Below, in pieces: positions 29,071-38,028 of a stretch of 39,357 nt of DNA. This DNA is from Deltaproteobacteria bacterium. GTDB lineage: Bacteria > Myxococcota_A > Polyangia > JAAYKL01. The position numbers and the translations under genes are program-made. The stretch is from positions 1 through 39,357 of the forward strand of contig JAFGXQ010000198.1 in NCBI GenBank assembly GCA_016936575.1. The letters are read 5' to 3'. The notes under the pieces are model-generated. The model did no database searches. It was not told where the DNA came from and saw only the letters and a program-made list of their open reading frames with translations. Each line of letters opens with the position of its first letter. Position 1 is the first letter of the stretch.

Positions 29071-30738
29071 CTATCCATTCAACCGTTTTTGCAGATGGCG
29101 CAAAAACCCGCCGAAGGTATCGTAGATGGGCATGTTGTGAGCGCCCACCGGCCCCGGACCATGCAGGTAGGTGATATTCGAATTCTGCCGCAACAGCAGT
29201 TTGACAAATTGAATCATATTGCCCGCCGCGCCCTGCTGCGAACTGGGCAGGATATTTCTCCACAAGCACTGCATCGCATTCACAATGTACAGCGTCTCTT
29301 GCGCGGTTGACTCATTCTTTCGAATAACCAGCGCAAACAGAAAAGCCGGCTCTTTCGGCACTGAGGTTCGAAACACTTCGAGACCGTCTGTTCCAAGCCG
29401 ATCCATACGTCCCGGCGCCACCATCGCAACATCGGCTATAGGTATCTCAAGTACACCGCCCTGGGATTTCCCATGCAGCATCGCATTTTTAACTTCGTCA
29501 ATCATCAGCTCACGGGGATGCGGACCGCTGCGATAAGTTGGTTGCGGGGCGCGACCATGCACTCCATTGTCTGACAGCGTAGAGGAAGACTTGGGCAACG
29601 CAGAGAACGCAATCAGCGGAGCTTGCTCTTGCGGCTTGAACTTCTCGGGTTCAAGTCCGAGTACTTTCTGTTCAAAATCCGTCACTTTGAAAACAATCGC
29701 CACGGCCAGTCCTGCGGCGAATCCACCGATATGTGCCCAATAGGCCACTGCACCGAAGTCAGCGATAAAGGCATACATGAGTTGACCCAAAAACCAGAAA
29801 CCAATCATCACATGGGCGGGGGCTTCAAAAGTACCGGTTTTGGGCGTCAGCTTGAGCGCGAAGTACATGTAGAAAAAATGAATCCGCGACCGCCCGAACC
29901 GAAACGCGAAAGCGGCCATTACCCCGGCAATGGCGCCGGATGCTCCAACAATCGGTATTTCGCTACCCAGATGAGTCACATGATGAACCAGCGCCCCCGC
30001 AACACCGCAACCCAGATAGAAAATGGAGAATACCCGTTTTCCCCAATGATCTTCCAATTGCGGCGCAACCAACCACAGAAAGAACATGTTCATCAACAAA
30101 TGAAAAATTCCAGCATGCAAAAACGCATATGTAAACAGAGCGATTATTCCGGGATGCTTCGGCACATAGCCGAATCGATTGGTGATTGCAGAATCACGCA
30201 AGCTGAAATATGACGCGACCCGTTCGTCCAACGTATTCTGCAACAGAAGGCGTTTTGTGGCGCTGGTGCTCAGATATAACCGCAGCATGTCGGCTTTAGC
30301 GTCATCGGTAAGCTGCATCGCGGCGGTGGGGCCGGGCTTCGAAGTTGACGACGACGGATTCATCAAATCAGCCATTACTCCCAAATCACTCTGATGCTTG
30401 GCGGAAGGTGCCGCCGTATGCCCCGAAGTGTTCTTCACCCATTCTGACATTTCATCCGGGTGCTGTGCATATTCCTGCATCCACTCCCGGTGGGTGCGGT
30501 ATATTTTCTGAAATGCACGTGGCCCCTCGTCAACAAACGCATCGGGCAATTCCAAAAAAGAATTGTCAGCGTAGGCGCGCAAAGCATCGCTATACGCAGC
30601 GGGTATCTGTTCGCTTTCTCCCGAAATTCGACCGTACGTCAACACGAAAATCACAATACACAGCACTATGATACCGATGGTGATCAGGGGCAGCCGCTTC
30701 ACACTCAAATCCTGATTTCGAATGGGAATGATGAACAT
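29071..30738 (-). CDS. rhomboid family intramembrane serine protease with large insertion
   Basis: The 555-residue inner-membrane protein has a first helix (LITIGIIVLCIVIFVLTYG), an insertion of about 150 residues outside the rhomboid core, then the six-helix core with HLLMNMFFLWLVAP, catalytic Ser267 in GASGAIAGV and catalytic His336 in AHIGGFAAG. A soluble C-terminal region of about 150 residues follows (from about 400). Rhomboids cut membrane proteins within their helices. ATG 30738 is the likely start: TATAAT lies 6 nt before it on the minus strand and no ribosome-binding site is present. The upstream open frame (to 30903) has no support. The gene diverges from the TPR-like lipoprotein gene, with 232 bp between the starts. 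Confidence 0.88.
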   Translation of the reverse strand: MFIIPIRNQDLSVKRLPLITIGIIVLCIVIFVLTYGRISGESEQIPAAYSDALRAYADNSFLELPDAFVDEGPRAFQKIYRTHREWMQEYAQHPDEMSEWVKNTSGHTAAPSAKHQSDLGVMADLMNPSSSTSKPGPTAAMQLTDDAKADMLRLYLSTSATKRLLLQNTLDERVASYFSLRDSAITNRFGYVPKHPGIIALFTYAFLHAGIFHLLMNMFFLWLVAPQLEDHWGKRVFSIFYLGCGVAGALVHHVTHLGSEIPIVGASGAIAGVMAAFAFRFGRSRIHFFYMYFALKLTPKTGTFEAPAHVMIGFWFLGQLMYAFIADFGAVAYWAHIGGFAAGLAVAIVFKVTDFEQKVLGLEPEKFKPQEQAPLIAFSALPKSSSTLSDNGVHGRAPQPTYRSGPHPRELMIDEVKNAMLHGKSQGGVLEIPIADVAMVAPGRMDRLGTDGLEVFRTSVPKEPAFLFALVIRKNESTAQETLYIVNAMQCLWRNILPSSQQGAAGNMIQFVKLLLRQNSNITYLHGPGPVGAHNMPIYDTFGGFLRHLQKRLNG

Positions 30739-30744
30739 GCACCG

Positions 30745-30750
30745 ATTATA
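30745..30750 (-). promoter_or_regulatory. -10 box of the rhomboid gene (leaderless)
   Basis: A perfect TATAAT on the minus strand ends 6 nt before the ATG at 30738. The -35 position (GTATCT at 30773-30768) is weak. Transcription from here would start at the start codon. Confidence 0.45.
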
Positions 30751-30970
30751 ACAAAACTTACCCGAAAAGATACGGGAAGTACATCGCCGGGGCGGAAACT
30801 CGGCGCTATTGGAAGTTACCTTTTTCATGCTCCCGATGATATTTTTTATCAGATCAATTTGGTTCCAATTTTCAACTGAACTTCCCCTTGAAGAAATCCT
30901 CATTTGCCACTATGAAAGAGTTGCCACCCGAAAAGTGCTGTAAACCCATCGACCGAAAGGGAGACCGTAT

Positions 30971-32236
30971 ATGAAACACCGAATTTATGTATTACCGTTC
31001 ATGTTGCTCGTTCTACTTAACCTAAGCGGATGCGATCGCGTCCAACAACTTATTTCAGGCTTGTCGGATTCCGAAAAAGGTGACGCAGCCGACAAAAATG
31101 ACGCTGTTCCTGATGCAACCGCAGACACCGCACAACCACCGTCGGCAGACCGGTCTGCGGCGCCGGCCCCCGAAAAAGAACCCGTTGCGAAAGACACCGC
31201 CGCTCAATCGGCCGATGAATCATCGTCGCTTTCCATTCCGGGAATTCCGGATTTAGATGTGAGTATCGGCCCGAACCTAAGCGATGTGGACCGGGAGGAA
31301 TCCCAGCAGTTGAATCAGAAAGCGGTGAAATTGTACCGGAAAAAAGACTATGCCGGGGCAGAACCGCTGTTCCTGAAGGCACTCGAAAAAAATCCCAGCA
31401 ATCTGGTTTTCCGATATAATCTGGCATGTATCGCCTCGTTGACCGAAAACACCGACCGTGCGCTCGCGGTGCTGCGACAATTTAAAGAAACGCCTGAATG
31501 TCCACGTTGCTTCATCATGCTCGCCAATGCCACCGAAGATAAAGATTTCGACAACATCCGCGAAAACGCAACGTTCAAAGAATTGGTTGCCGGCGCCCCG
31601 GAAAAACTTGCTGCGGAATTAAAATTGGCGAAATGGATTTCGTACGATGCGAAAAACAGTTCCCTTCCCATTCGCACCGAAGGGCTTCCCGCGATTGCCG
31701 ACGACGGGTCCCGCATCGCCGTGGTCAACCGGTTTAAAAACGGGTATCGCATGCAGATTGTGATGGTTTCAACCGGAGAAGTATCCACCAGTGCGATTTT
31801 ACTCAACGACAAAGAATTGGAACAATTGAAAAACGGCGAGGTTGAGCCCAAAAACATGCGCCCCCGAATCAAAGAACGCATCGACAATGCCCACAAAAAA
31901 ATGTTGGGCCGCAACTGGATTGAATTCAGCATCAAGTCCACATCCATCGCACCCACCTGGTTAAAAGGACGCGCGCAGCAGCGTTTTCAGTTGGGCAACA
32001 GCACGGTGAAATACCGATATCCCAATCTGGAAGTCACCAACAGTGAAGGCCGAATAACGGTTGAAGACAAAATCGGTCATTTCCCCGAAGATGACTGCAC
32101 CGACCTGGCGGTACTTTCCGAGGCATACGTGAACGGACAGTTTCATGTGATGCTTTTCTATCAGCTCAACGTAACCAAGAAAAACTGCACCCCGCAGGGT
32201 GGGGAATATCATATTATCCAGGTGACCGGCGAATAG
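30971..32236 (+). CDS. lipoprotein with TPR-like region
   Basis: The 421-residue protein has a lipoprotein signal (LPFMLLVLLNLSGC), a linker rich in Ala, Asp and Pro to about residue 95, then a TPR-like helical segment (QLNQKAVKLYRKKDYAGAEPLFLKALEKNPS; LVFRYNLACIASLTENTDRA) at about 110-175. A mixed alpha/beta C-terminal domain follows, with SYDAKNSSLPIRTEGLPAIA, MQIVMVSTGEVSTSAILLND and two cysteines near the end. TPR units usually bind other proteins. I do not recognise the C-terminal domain. GGGAG lies about 8 nt before the ATG. Confidence 0.82.
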   Translation: MKHRIYVLPFMLLVLLNLSGCDRVQQLISGLSDSEKGDAADKNDAVPDATADTAQPPSADRSAAPAPEKEPVAKDTAAQSADESSSLSIPGIPDLDVSIGPNLSDVDREESQQLNQKAVKLYRKKDYAGAEPLFLKALEKNPSNLVFRYNLACIASLTENTDRALAVLRQFKETPECPRCFIMLANATEDKDFDNIRENATFKELVAGAPEKLAAELKLAKWISYDAKNSSLPIRTEGLPAIADDGSRIAVVNRFKNGYRMQIVMVSTGEVSTSAILLNDKELEQLKNGEVEPKNMRPRIKERIDNAHKKMLGRNWIEFSIKSTSIAPTWLKGRAQQRFQLGNSTVKYRYPNLEVTNSEGRITVEDKIGHFPEDDCTDLAVLSEAYVNGQFHVMLFYQLNVTKKNCTPQGGEYHIIQVTGE

Positions 32237-32418
32237 TCGCATTCCGTCGCGGTTTCATTTCAAAATAAACCGAATTTTCACATCATTCACTCCCCGCACG
32301 AATAATTTGACGCTATAATAAGTCCAACGAAGCATTACGCATTACCGCGTGAACAGATTGCTTACAATAAACTCGCGTTTGCGCGCTCGGCCAAGTGCCG
32401 AAAAGAAAGGACGCCGCT

Positions 32419-33891
32419 TTGAAACCGAAACTGAAAACGCTGTTGCTCATGCTGTTTCTGTTGGGATTGGCACTGCCGACCGGTTGTACTATCGAAGTCG
32501 ATTCTGACGACGATGACACAGATTCAATCCCCGCCGGAGATGGAGACACCGACGCCGATACCGATTCCGATACTGACGCAGATACCGATTCCGATTCCGA
32601 TACCGACTCTGACACGGACAGCGACACCGATTCTGACACGGACACCGATTCCGACACCGATGCAGATACCGACTCTGACACGGACAGCGACACCGATTCT
32701 GACACGGACACCGATTCCGACACCGATGCGGATACCGACAGCGATACCGATGCAGATACCGACTCTGACACGGACAGCGACACCGACGCGGATACCGATT
32801 CCGACACGGACACCGATACTGACGCGGATACCGATTCAGATACCGATGCGGACACCGACAGCGATACCGACGCTGATACCGACAGTGATACCGACGACAA
32901 CTGTCCCGACGACCCCGACAAGTTCGAACCCGGAGTCTGCGGCTGCGGCATCCCCGACGATGATGCAGACATTGACGGCACCCCGGATTGCAATGATGCC
33001 TGCCCCAACAATGGCGATATTCAGAGTATGGGTACCATCAGCTTCAGCGTTACATTCGCCGACGCCTCCGTACTGCCGGAACTTCACGATGAACTGGAGC
33101 AATGTATGATCGCAGCCGGAGACGCATGGGCACAGCACCTGGTGGCGCCGAGCAACGTGACCATCGAAATACTGGTGGGGATTGTAGATATTGCAACCGC
33201 GAACGGACGCAGCACCACCACCGAATATATTCGCACCGATGGGGGAATTGACATTTACCAGGCCGGCGTTCCGTACGAAATCCGCACCGGCGTTGACCCC
33301 AACGGCAGCGAACACGACGCCGAAATCAATTTCGGTGTCAATGCCATTAACGGCAATGGAAGCTGGACGTATTGGTTTGATCCCGATCCATACAGTCGCA
33401 CCGCAGTAATGCCCTCCGGCAGTGTGGATGGAATGAGCACCTGCCTGCACGAACTCGGACATGCGCTCGGATTCACCGGATGGAGAGATCAATCCAGCGG
33501 CGCACTTCCCTCGTACTACGCCACAGAGTGGGACCTGTACACCAATATTGATGCCGGACAAGTATTCTTGTTTGAAGGTGCCAAAGCGGTTGCGGAATAC
33601 GGCGATGGAGTGCCCGAAACATTCGAAAACATCCGCCATGTGGCCAATCAGGACCCGCTTCCCGGATCTGATTTGCAGGACGACCTGATGCGCGGCACCT
33701 ATACGGCATACGATTTCCGTTATTACATCTCACCGCTGGACCTGGCCATTATGGAGGACACATCGGTACCGGTGAAAGGGTCTCCGGCGGCAGAGGCGCT
33801 TTGCGATGCAGCGTCGTCCTCCAGCGCGCCGCTTCCCGAGCCGAGTTTCACTGTTTCGCGGCCCGGACCGCCGCTCCCATTGGTAGAGTAG
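32419..33891 (+). CDS. lipoprotein with Asp-Thr/Ser repeat region and zinc-metalloprotease-like domain
   Basis: The 490-residue protein has a lipoprotein signal ([16 protein letters not shown]), an extremely acidic repeat region of about 118 residues ([12 protein letters not shown] units, about 42-159), a short Cys/Asp segment of thrombospondin-type-3 or calcium-binding style ([20 protein letters not shown] ... [15 protein letters not shown]), and a C-terminal domain with HELGHALGF (His344, Glu345, His348). HExxH binds zinc and supplies the catalytic Glu. The usual third His of metzincins, at +10 from the first His, is Gly354 here, so another ligand is needed. The start is TTG 32419 with AAGGA 7 nt upstream; GTG 32395 lies before that site. 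It is probably surface-exposed and calcium-stabilised. Confidence 0.85.
   Translation: MKPKLKTLLLMLFLLGLALPTGCTIEVDSDDDDTDSIPAGDGDTDADTDSDTDADTDSDSDTDSDTDSDTDSDTDTDSDTDADTDSDTDSDTDSDTDTDSDTDADTDSDTDADTDSDTDSDTDADTDSDTDTDTDADTDSDTDADTDSDTDADTDSDTDDNCPDDPDKFEPGVCGCGIPDDDADIDGTPDCNDACPNNGDIQSMGTISFSVTFADASVLPELHDELEQCMIAAGDAWAQHLVAPSNVTIEILVGIVDIATANGRSTTTEYIRTDGGIDIYQAGVPYEIRTGVDPNGSEHDAEINFGVNAINGNGSWTYWFDPDPYSRTAVMPSGSVDGMSTCLHELGHALGFTGWRDQSSGALPSYYATEWDLYTNIDAGQVFLFEGAKAVAEYGDGVPETFENIRHVANQDPLPGSDLQDDLMRGTYTAYDFRYYISPLDLAIMEDTSVPVKGSPAAEALCDAASSSSAPLPEPSFTVSRPGPPLPLVE
32541..32895 (+). repeat. coding minisatellite (Asp-Thr/Ser/Ala repeats)
   Basis: About 355 bp consist of degenerate 6-bp and 12-bp units such as GACACCGATTCC, GATACCGACAGC and GATGCGGATACC. 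The unit keeps frame, and several longer blocks recur, for example the block at 32600-32670 again at 32670-32735. It gives long Ser/Val-rich shadow frames on the other strand, which are not genes. Confidence 0.85.
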
Positions 33892-33911
33892 TTTCAGGCC
33901 TTCGAACGCTG

Positions 33912-34412
33912 ATGAGCACACCCCAAAAAACAATTTATCTGCTTCCCGGTGAACTCACCGTTGTTCGCAACCACGAAACCGTCTGGACTTTGTTGGGTTC
34001 CTGCGTATCCATCATCTTTCACCATGCCCGCACCCACCAAAGTGTAATGTGCCATGCGCAGTTACCGGAACCGAGGGGTTCGTTTTCGTGCCGCGATAGT
34101 TGCCCGCATCCTTGCGACAGAGAAGAAAAAGATGAGTTTAAATTTGTAACCTGTTCTTTTAAATACATGTGGGCGCATTTTGAACAGCAGTGCATTCCGG
34201 GATGGCAACTCGAAGTGGGGTTGTACGGCGGTGCCAGCATCTTCGGGAACGAAGCGCTGTCATTGCGGGTGGGAGAAAAAAATCTGGATACTGCCAAACA
34301 TTTGCTTCAACGACATTATCTGCAGGTTCACTCCGAACACATCGGCGGAACGCAACCGAGAAAACTGCTGCACGACAGCTACACAGGGAAAACGACCCTA
34401 ACGGTTTCGTAA
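33912..34412 (+). CDS. cheD: CheD-like chemoreceptor glutamine deamidase
   Basis: CheD deamidates glutamines in chemoreceptors and in some species binds CheC. The 166-residue protein matches the family: LLPGELTVVRNHETVWTLLG, nucleophile Cys31 in GSCVSI, His48 in CHAQLP (17 residues later, as in the characterised enzyme), the GLYGGASIFG strand, LRVGEKNLDTAKHLLQRHYL and HIGGTQPRKLLHDSYTG near the end. An unusual Cys-rich insertion (SCRDSCPHPCDREE) follows the active-site His and could bind a metal. No other chemotaxis gene is present. The start at 33912 lies 20 bp after the metalloprotease gene and lacks a ribosome-binding site. Confidence 0.87.
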   Translation: MSTPQKTIYLLPGELTVVRNHETVWTLLGSCVSIIFHHARTHQSVMCHAQLPEPRGSFSCRDSCPHPCDREEKDEFKFVTCSFKYMWAHFEQQCIPGWQLEVGLYGGASIFGNEALSLRVGEKNLDTAKHLLQRHYLQVHSEHIGGTQPRKLLHDSYTGKTTLTVS

Positions 34413-34506
34413 ACTGATTTTCACTCCTATCTTGAAAAACGCTCAAAAATCGTTACATCACTTGTGACAGAACGCGTTCCCAAAACGAACAAAGAAAGCA
34501 CTGCGC

Positions 34507-35304
34507 ATGCTCATGATTGCTCTTTTCCTTCTCATCGGTGTCATATCCGGAACCTTTGCAGGTCTTCTGGGCGTAGGGGGCGGACTCATCTTTTTGCCGC
34601 TGGCCAAATTCTATTTTCTCGATCATCTGGGATACCCGTCTGAATTTTTGAAAGTCATCATCGCCACCTCCACCGCTATCATCGTCGCCAATAGTGCAAG
34701 TGCAACCATTCAGCACCACCGAAATAGAAATATCGACATCTCATTGCTCCCGTACTTCGTCGTCGCCTGCATTGTCGGCGCGAAACTGGGTGTTGTCCTT
34801 ATCGATATTGTTCCGATTCCGGTTGTAAAATGTATACTCACCACATTCCTCATCATTTCATCCTTACGCATTCTGCGAAAAAAAAAGCCGAGTTCCGACA
34901 ACCGCATTCTCGACAAGAAATCCAAAATACAAATCGGTTCTGTCGGGTTACTGATTTCGACACTGTCTAGTATGTTGGGGTTGGGTGGCGGTGCGCTAAT
35001 GGGGCCCTTTTTGAATGGCGTCTTCAAACAATCTATCAAAAAATCTATCGGCACAGCATCGATGTTCACACTCACTGTATCTGCCACCGCCTGCGTATTC
35101 TATCTCATGCAACCCGAACCGCAGAATCTGACCCACCACCTGATGGTGGGGTATATAGATATGCAAATTGCAGTCCTCGTGGCGGCAGGCGGTATTTTCG
35201 GCAGTTGGATGGGTGCAAAGCTGATGCATCGTGCACCGGTCACCGTCATTCAAAAACTGTTTGCTGTGCTTCTAATTATCGCCGCTTTGAAAATCACGCT
35301 TTGA
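34507..35304 (+). CDS. TSUP family (TauE/SafE) membrane transporter
   Basis: The 265-residue inner-membrane protein has about eight helices in two related halves, each starting with the Gly-rich family motif: SGTFAGLLGVGGGLIFLPL (N-terminal half) and SSMLGLGGGALMGPFL (C-terminal half). TSUP permeases move sulfite, sulfonates or related organic anions outward or inward; the substrate is not fixed by sequence. A basic loop (RILRKKKPSS) separates the halves, which agrees with a cytoplasmic loop. No sulfur-metabolism neighbour is seen. Confidence 0.88.
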   Translation: MLMIALFLLIGVISGTFAGLLGVGGGLIFLPLAKFYFLDHLGYPSEFLKVIIATSTAIIVANSASATIQHHRNRNIDISLLPYFVVACIVGAKLGVVLIDIVPIPVVKCILTTFLIISSLRILRKKKPSSDNRILDKKSKIQIGSVGLLISTLSSMLGLGGGALMGPFLNGVFKQSIKKSIGTASMFTLTVSATACVFYLMQPEPQNLTHHLMVGYIDMQIAVLVAAGGIFGSWMGAKLMHRAPVTVIQKLFAVLLIIAALKITL

Positions 35305-35430
35305 CAACGACTACTTAGGGGCCGATCAATCGACGGCGCAAAAATGTATCCTGAAAATCTAGCACGGTTCATTCTGACCCGTGGGTATTTTTCCTCCCAC
35401 CGGTAGTATTCCGAGTTCGACTGTTTATAT

Positions 35431-38028
35431 ATGAATATTGGTCGAAACAGATTTGACCAGGGTGCATTGTTCGAACACATTTTCCTCATGCGCATATTCC
35501 ATCCACACGGCATGTCGGCGAATCGATATTTCTGGCTGCTCATCGCGGTGCTGTGTTTGTTCGCCTCTCTGCTTGTTCGCAGTCAACAAAGCGACAAACA
35601 GATACTTGAAGCGGGTGAACGAAGGTTGAACAGCTACATGCTGGCGGATGAATTACGGCAAACCTCTGACGATTTAACGCGAATGGCACGCACCTATGTC
35701 AGTACGAAAGACCCCAAATATAAATTGTTTTATCAGGAAATCATCGATATTCGCGACGGTCGCAGACCCCTTCCGAATAATCCCTATATTATATATTGGG
35801 ATTTAGTACTCGATTCCGACACACGCCCCACTCCGTCAGATAGGTCCATATCGTTTGAACAACGCCTGCAGCAGGCGCGATTCACAACAGAAGAAATATC
35901 TATTCTGACAGAGGCAAAAGTTGCATCTGACCAATTGACACATCTGGAGAACGCCGCGTTTCTAAAAATGGAGTCGCAGTATCCTTCGCCCACTCAAGCG
36001 CAGACCCAGGCCATTTCGATGCTCACCAACGATGCGTATCATCGGGCTAAAGCAAGTATCATGCGCCCGATAAGCAATTTTCAGCAAATCATTACCAAAC
36101 GCACCCACGATGAGGTGCAGCAGGCATTGACATCATCGAGCCGCGTTCACAACGCGTTATATTTTACCAGTGCGCTCACTTTGTTTGTTCTCGGGGTATT
36201 GCTTCACTCCATTCGAAAAACAGACCTGGCTCGAATTGAAAACAAGGCGATGTTCAAAGCCGTCTTCGAAAACGCTGCCGTTGGCTTGATACATGTAAGC
36301 CGCGATGGAAAAATCCAGAATGTCAACAACGCGTTCTGCAGAATGGTCGGATATTCACCTTCGGAACTACTCGATTCAAATTTTCGTTTAGGGCAATTAT
36401 TTTACTCACAAACCGTTCAGCATAAACTGTTTGGAGAAGTACTCCCCGAATGCAGCAACGAAAAAAAATGCGTTCTTACCGAACCCTGTAGAGGAAAAAA
36501 CGATCGATTGGTATGGCTGCGATTTTTTGTTGAACTATTTGCGAAACCGAAATCAAAAAAAACCACATTCATTTTTTCAGTGATTGACATTACCCAACAG
36601 AAACACGCATCCGCTCAATTGGCGGAATATCGCGAAAACCTGGAACGAATTGTGGAGGAACGAACCCAGGAATTACAGAAAAGTGAAGAACGTTTCCGGT
36701 TTATCGCTGAAAATAACCAGGACGTCATCTGGACGATGGATTTGCGAACAGATTCCTTCACATATGTGAGTCCATCTATTTATACCCAGCGAGGCTATAC
36801 GCCGGAAGAAGTGATGAACACTTCACCCTGGGATTCGCTGGCACCTGATTCCCGCGAGAAGCTCCTCGCCCTGCTTGCGCAACTGAAGGAAAAATGGAAT
36901 CCGGACAATACCCAGGAAACCCTGAAAATTGTAGAGGTTGAGCAGCCGCATAAAAACGGCGGAGTCGTCAATACCGAAATCGCATTGTCTCTTCACGGAG
37001 ATGAAAACGGTCAGTTGACATCTGTTCTCGGCGTCAGCCGCGACATTACCAAACGTAAGAAAGCCGAGGAAGAAATCCGCCACCTCGCGTTTTACGACGG
37101 TCTGACCGGTCTCCCGAACCGCCAGCTGCTGTTTGACCGACTGCAACAAGCGGTTGCCTCTGCCCGTCGCCGCCAAAAGCGTGTTGCGCTTCTTTTTATC
37201 GACCTCGACAATTTCAAACCCGTGAATGACGAATACGGACATCAATTGGGAGACTGGTTGCTGAAAAAAGCATCGCACCGTTTCAAAAATCTACTTCGCC
37301 CATATGACACCGCTGCCCGCATCGGCGGTGACGAATTTATTGTACTGCTCCCCGACCTCGAAAGCGTTTCCGATGCGGTCGAAATTGCAGAACGCATCAG
37401 GCGAACCATCGATCAGCCGTTCCATCATGCGCAGTCCGGTGTGTCGTTGGCCATTTCTTCCAGCATCGGCATTGCACTATTTCCGGATCACGCCGAAAAT
37501 GAGCACAGCCTCCTTCGGGTCGGCGATGATGCCATGTATAACGCCAAGCGCTCCGGTCGAAATCAGGTGAAAGTCATTTCGTATCCGGCCAAACCGGTGG
37601 TTCCGATTGCAGAAGAAAACCATTACGACACAGCGATGAAGCTCATTTGGCGGCCGGCGTTCGAATGTGGTGAATCGCAACTCGACCAGGAACACCGACA
37701 GCTGTTTCAAAGAGCCAATCAAGTGATGCACAACGCGTTTCACAACGAAACCATGTCCTCAGAACTGGTGGCATCGCTGGATCAACTACTGCTGGACATC
37801 GCCGCCCATTTTGAAAATGAGGAAACCATCCTGTTCAATCAGTCGTTTCCGTATCTGACAGAACACACGCAAAAACACCATATACTGTTGCGACGTGCTG
37901 AAGAATTGAAAATACTGGCATCTCACGAAGACATTCCGATTAAGGAACTGCTCGATTTTCTGGTTGTTGATGTGATCGCCCAGCACTTGCTCACCGACGA
38001 CAAACAATATTTTCCGTATGTGTCTTAA
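35431..38028 (+). CDS. membrane PAS-PAS-GGDEF-hemerythrin protein (predicted diguanylate cyclase)
   Basis: Order: membrane helix 1 (FWLLIAVLCLFASLLV), a periplasmic helical region of about 200 residues, helix 2 (ALYFTSALTLFVLGVLLHSI), PAS (about 270-385), coiled coil, PAS (about 420-540), GGDEF (about 550-715) with IGGDEF and the I-site RPYD, then a bacterial hemerythrin domain (about 735-865). The hemerythrin shows the di-iron ligand series: His in EHRQLF, HFENEE, HTQKHH and HLLTDD. It probably makes cyclic di-GMP in response to oxygen or redox. The start is uncertain: ATG 35431, 35488 or 35512 all lie in frame without a ribosome-binding site; 35512 gives a short cytosolic N-terminus. Its stop overlaps the lysA stop. 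Confidence 0.92.
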   Translation: MNIGRNRFDQGALFEHIFLMRIFHPHGMSANRYFWLLIAVLCLFASLLVRSQQSDKQILEAGERRLNSYMLADELRQTSDDLTRMARTYVSTKDPKYKLFYQEIIDIRDGRRPLPNNPYIIYWDLVLDSDTRPTPSDRSISFEQRLQQARFTTEEISILTEAKVASDQLTHLENAAFLKMESQYPSPTQAQTQAISMLTNDAYHRAKASIMRPISNFQQIITKRTHDEVQQALTSSSRVHNALYFTSALTLFVLGVLLHSIRKTDLARIENKAMFKAVFENAAVGLIHVSRDGKIQNVNNAFCRMVGYSPSELLDSNFRLGQLFYSQTVQHKLFGEVLPECSNEKKCVLTEPCRGKNDRLVWLRFFVELFAKPKSKKTTFIFSVIDITQQKHASAQLAEYRENLERIVEERTQELQKSEERFRFIAENNQDVIWTMDLRTDSFTYVSPSIYTQRGYTPEEVMNTSPWDSLAPDSREKLLALLAQLKEKWNPDNTQETLKIVEVEQPHKNGGVVNTEIALSLHGDENGQLTSVLGVSRDITKRKKAEEEIRHLAFYDGLTGLPNRQLLFDRLQQAVASARRRQKRVALLFIDLDNFKPVNDEYGHQLGDWLLKKASHRFKNLLRPYDTAARIGGDEFIVLLPDLESVSDAVEIAERIRRTIDQPFHHAQSGVSLAISSSIGIALFPDHAENEHSLLRVGDDAMYNAKRSGRNQVKVISYPAKPVVPIAEENHYDTAMKLIWRPAFECGESQLDQEHRQLFQRANQVMHNAFHNETMSSELVASLDQLLLDIAAHFENEETILFNQSFPYLTEHTQKHHILLRRAEELKILASHEDIPIKELLDFLVVDVIAQHLLTDDKQYFPYVS

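Noticed and set aside
28495-29310. 271-residue plus-strand frame
   Set aside because: It is Arg/His-rich and overlaps the better supported exported protein (28517) and the rhomboid 3' end in another frame.
32541-32895. CRISPR-like spacing of repeats
   Set aside because: The units are short, contiguous and in frame, with no unique spacers; they are coding repeats.
32313-33011. 232-residue Ser/Val-rich frame on the minus strand
   Set aside because: It is a shadow of the Asp-Thr/Ser minisatellite in the metalloprotease lipoprotein; the repeats open other frames.
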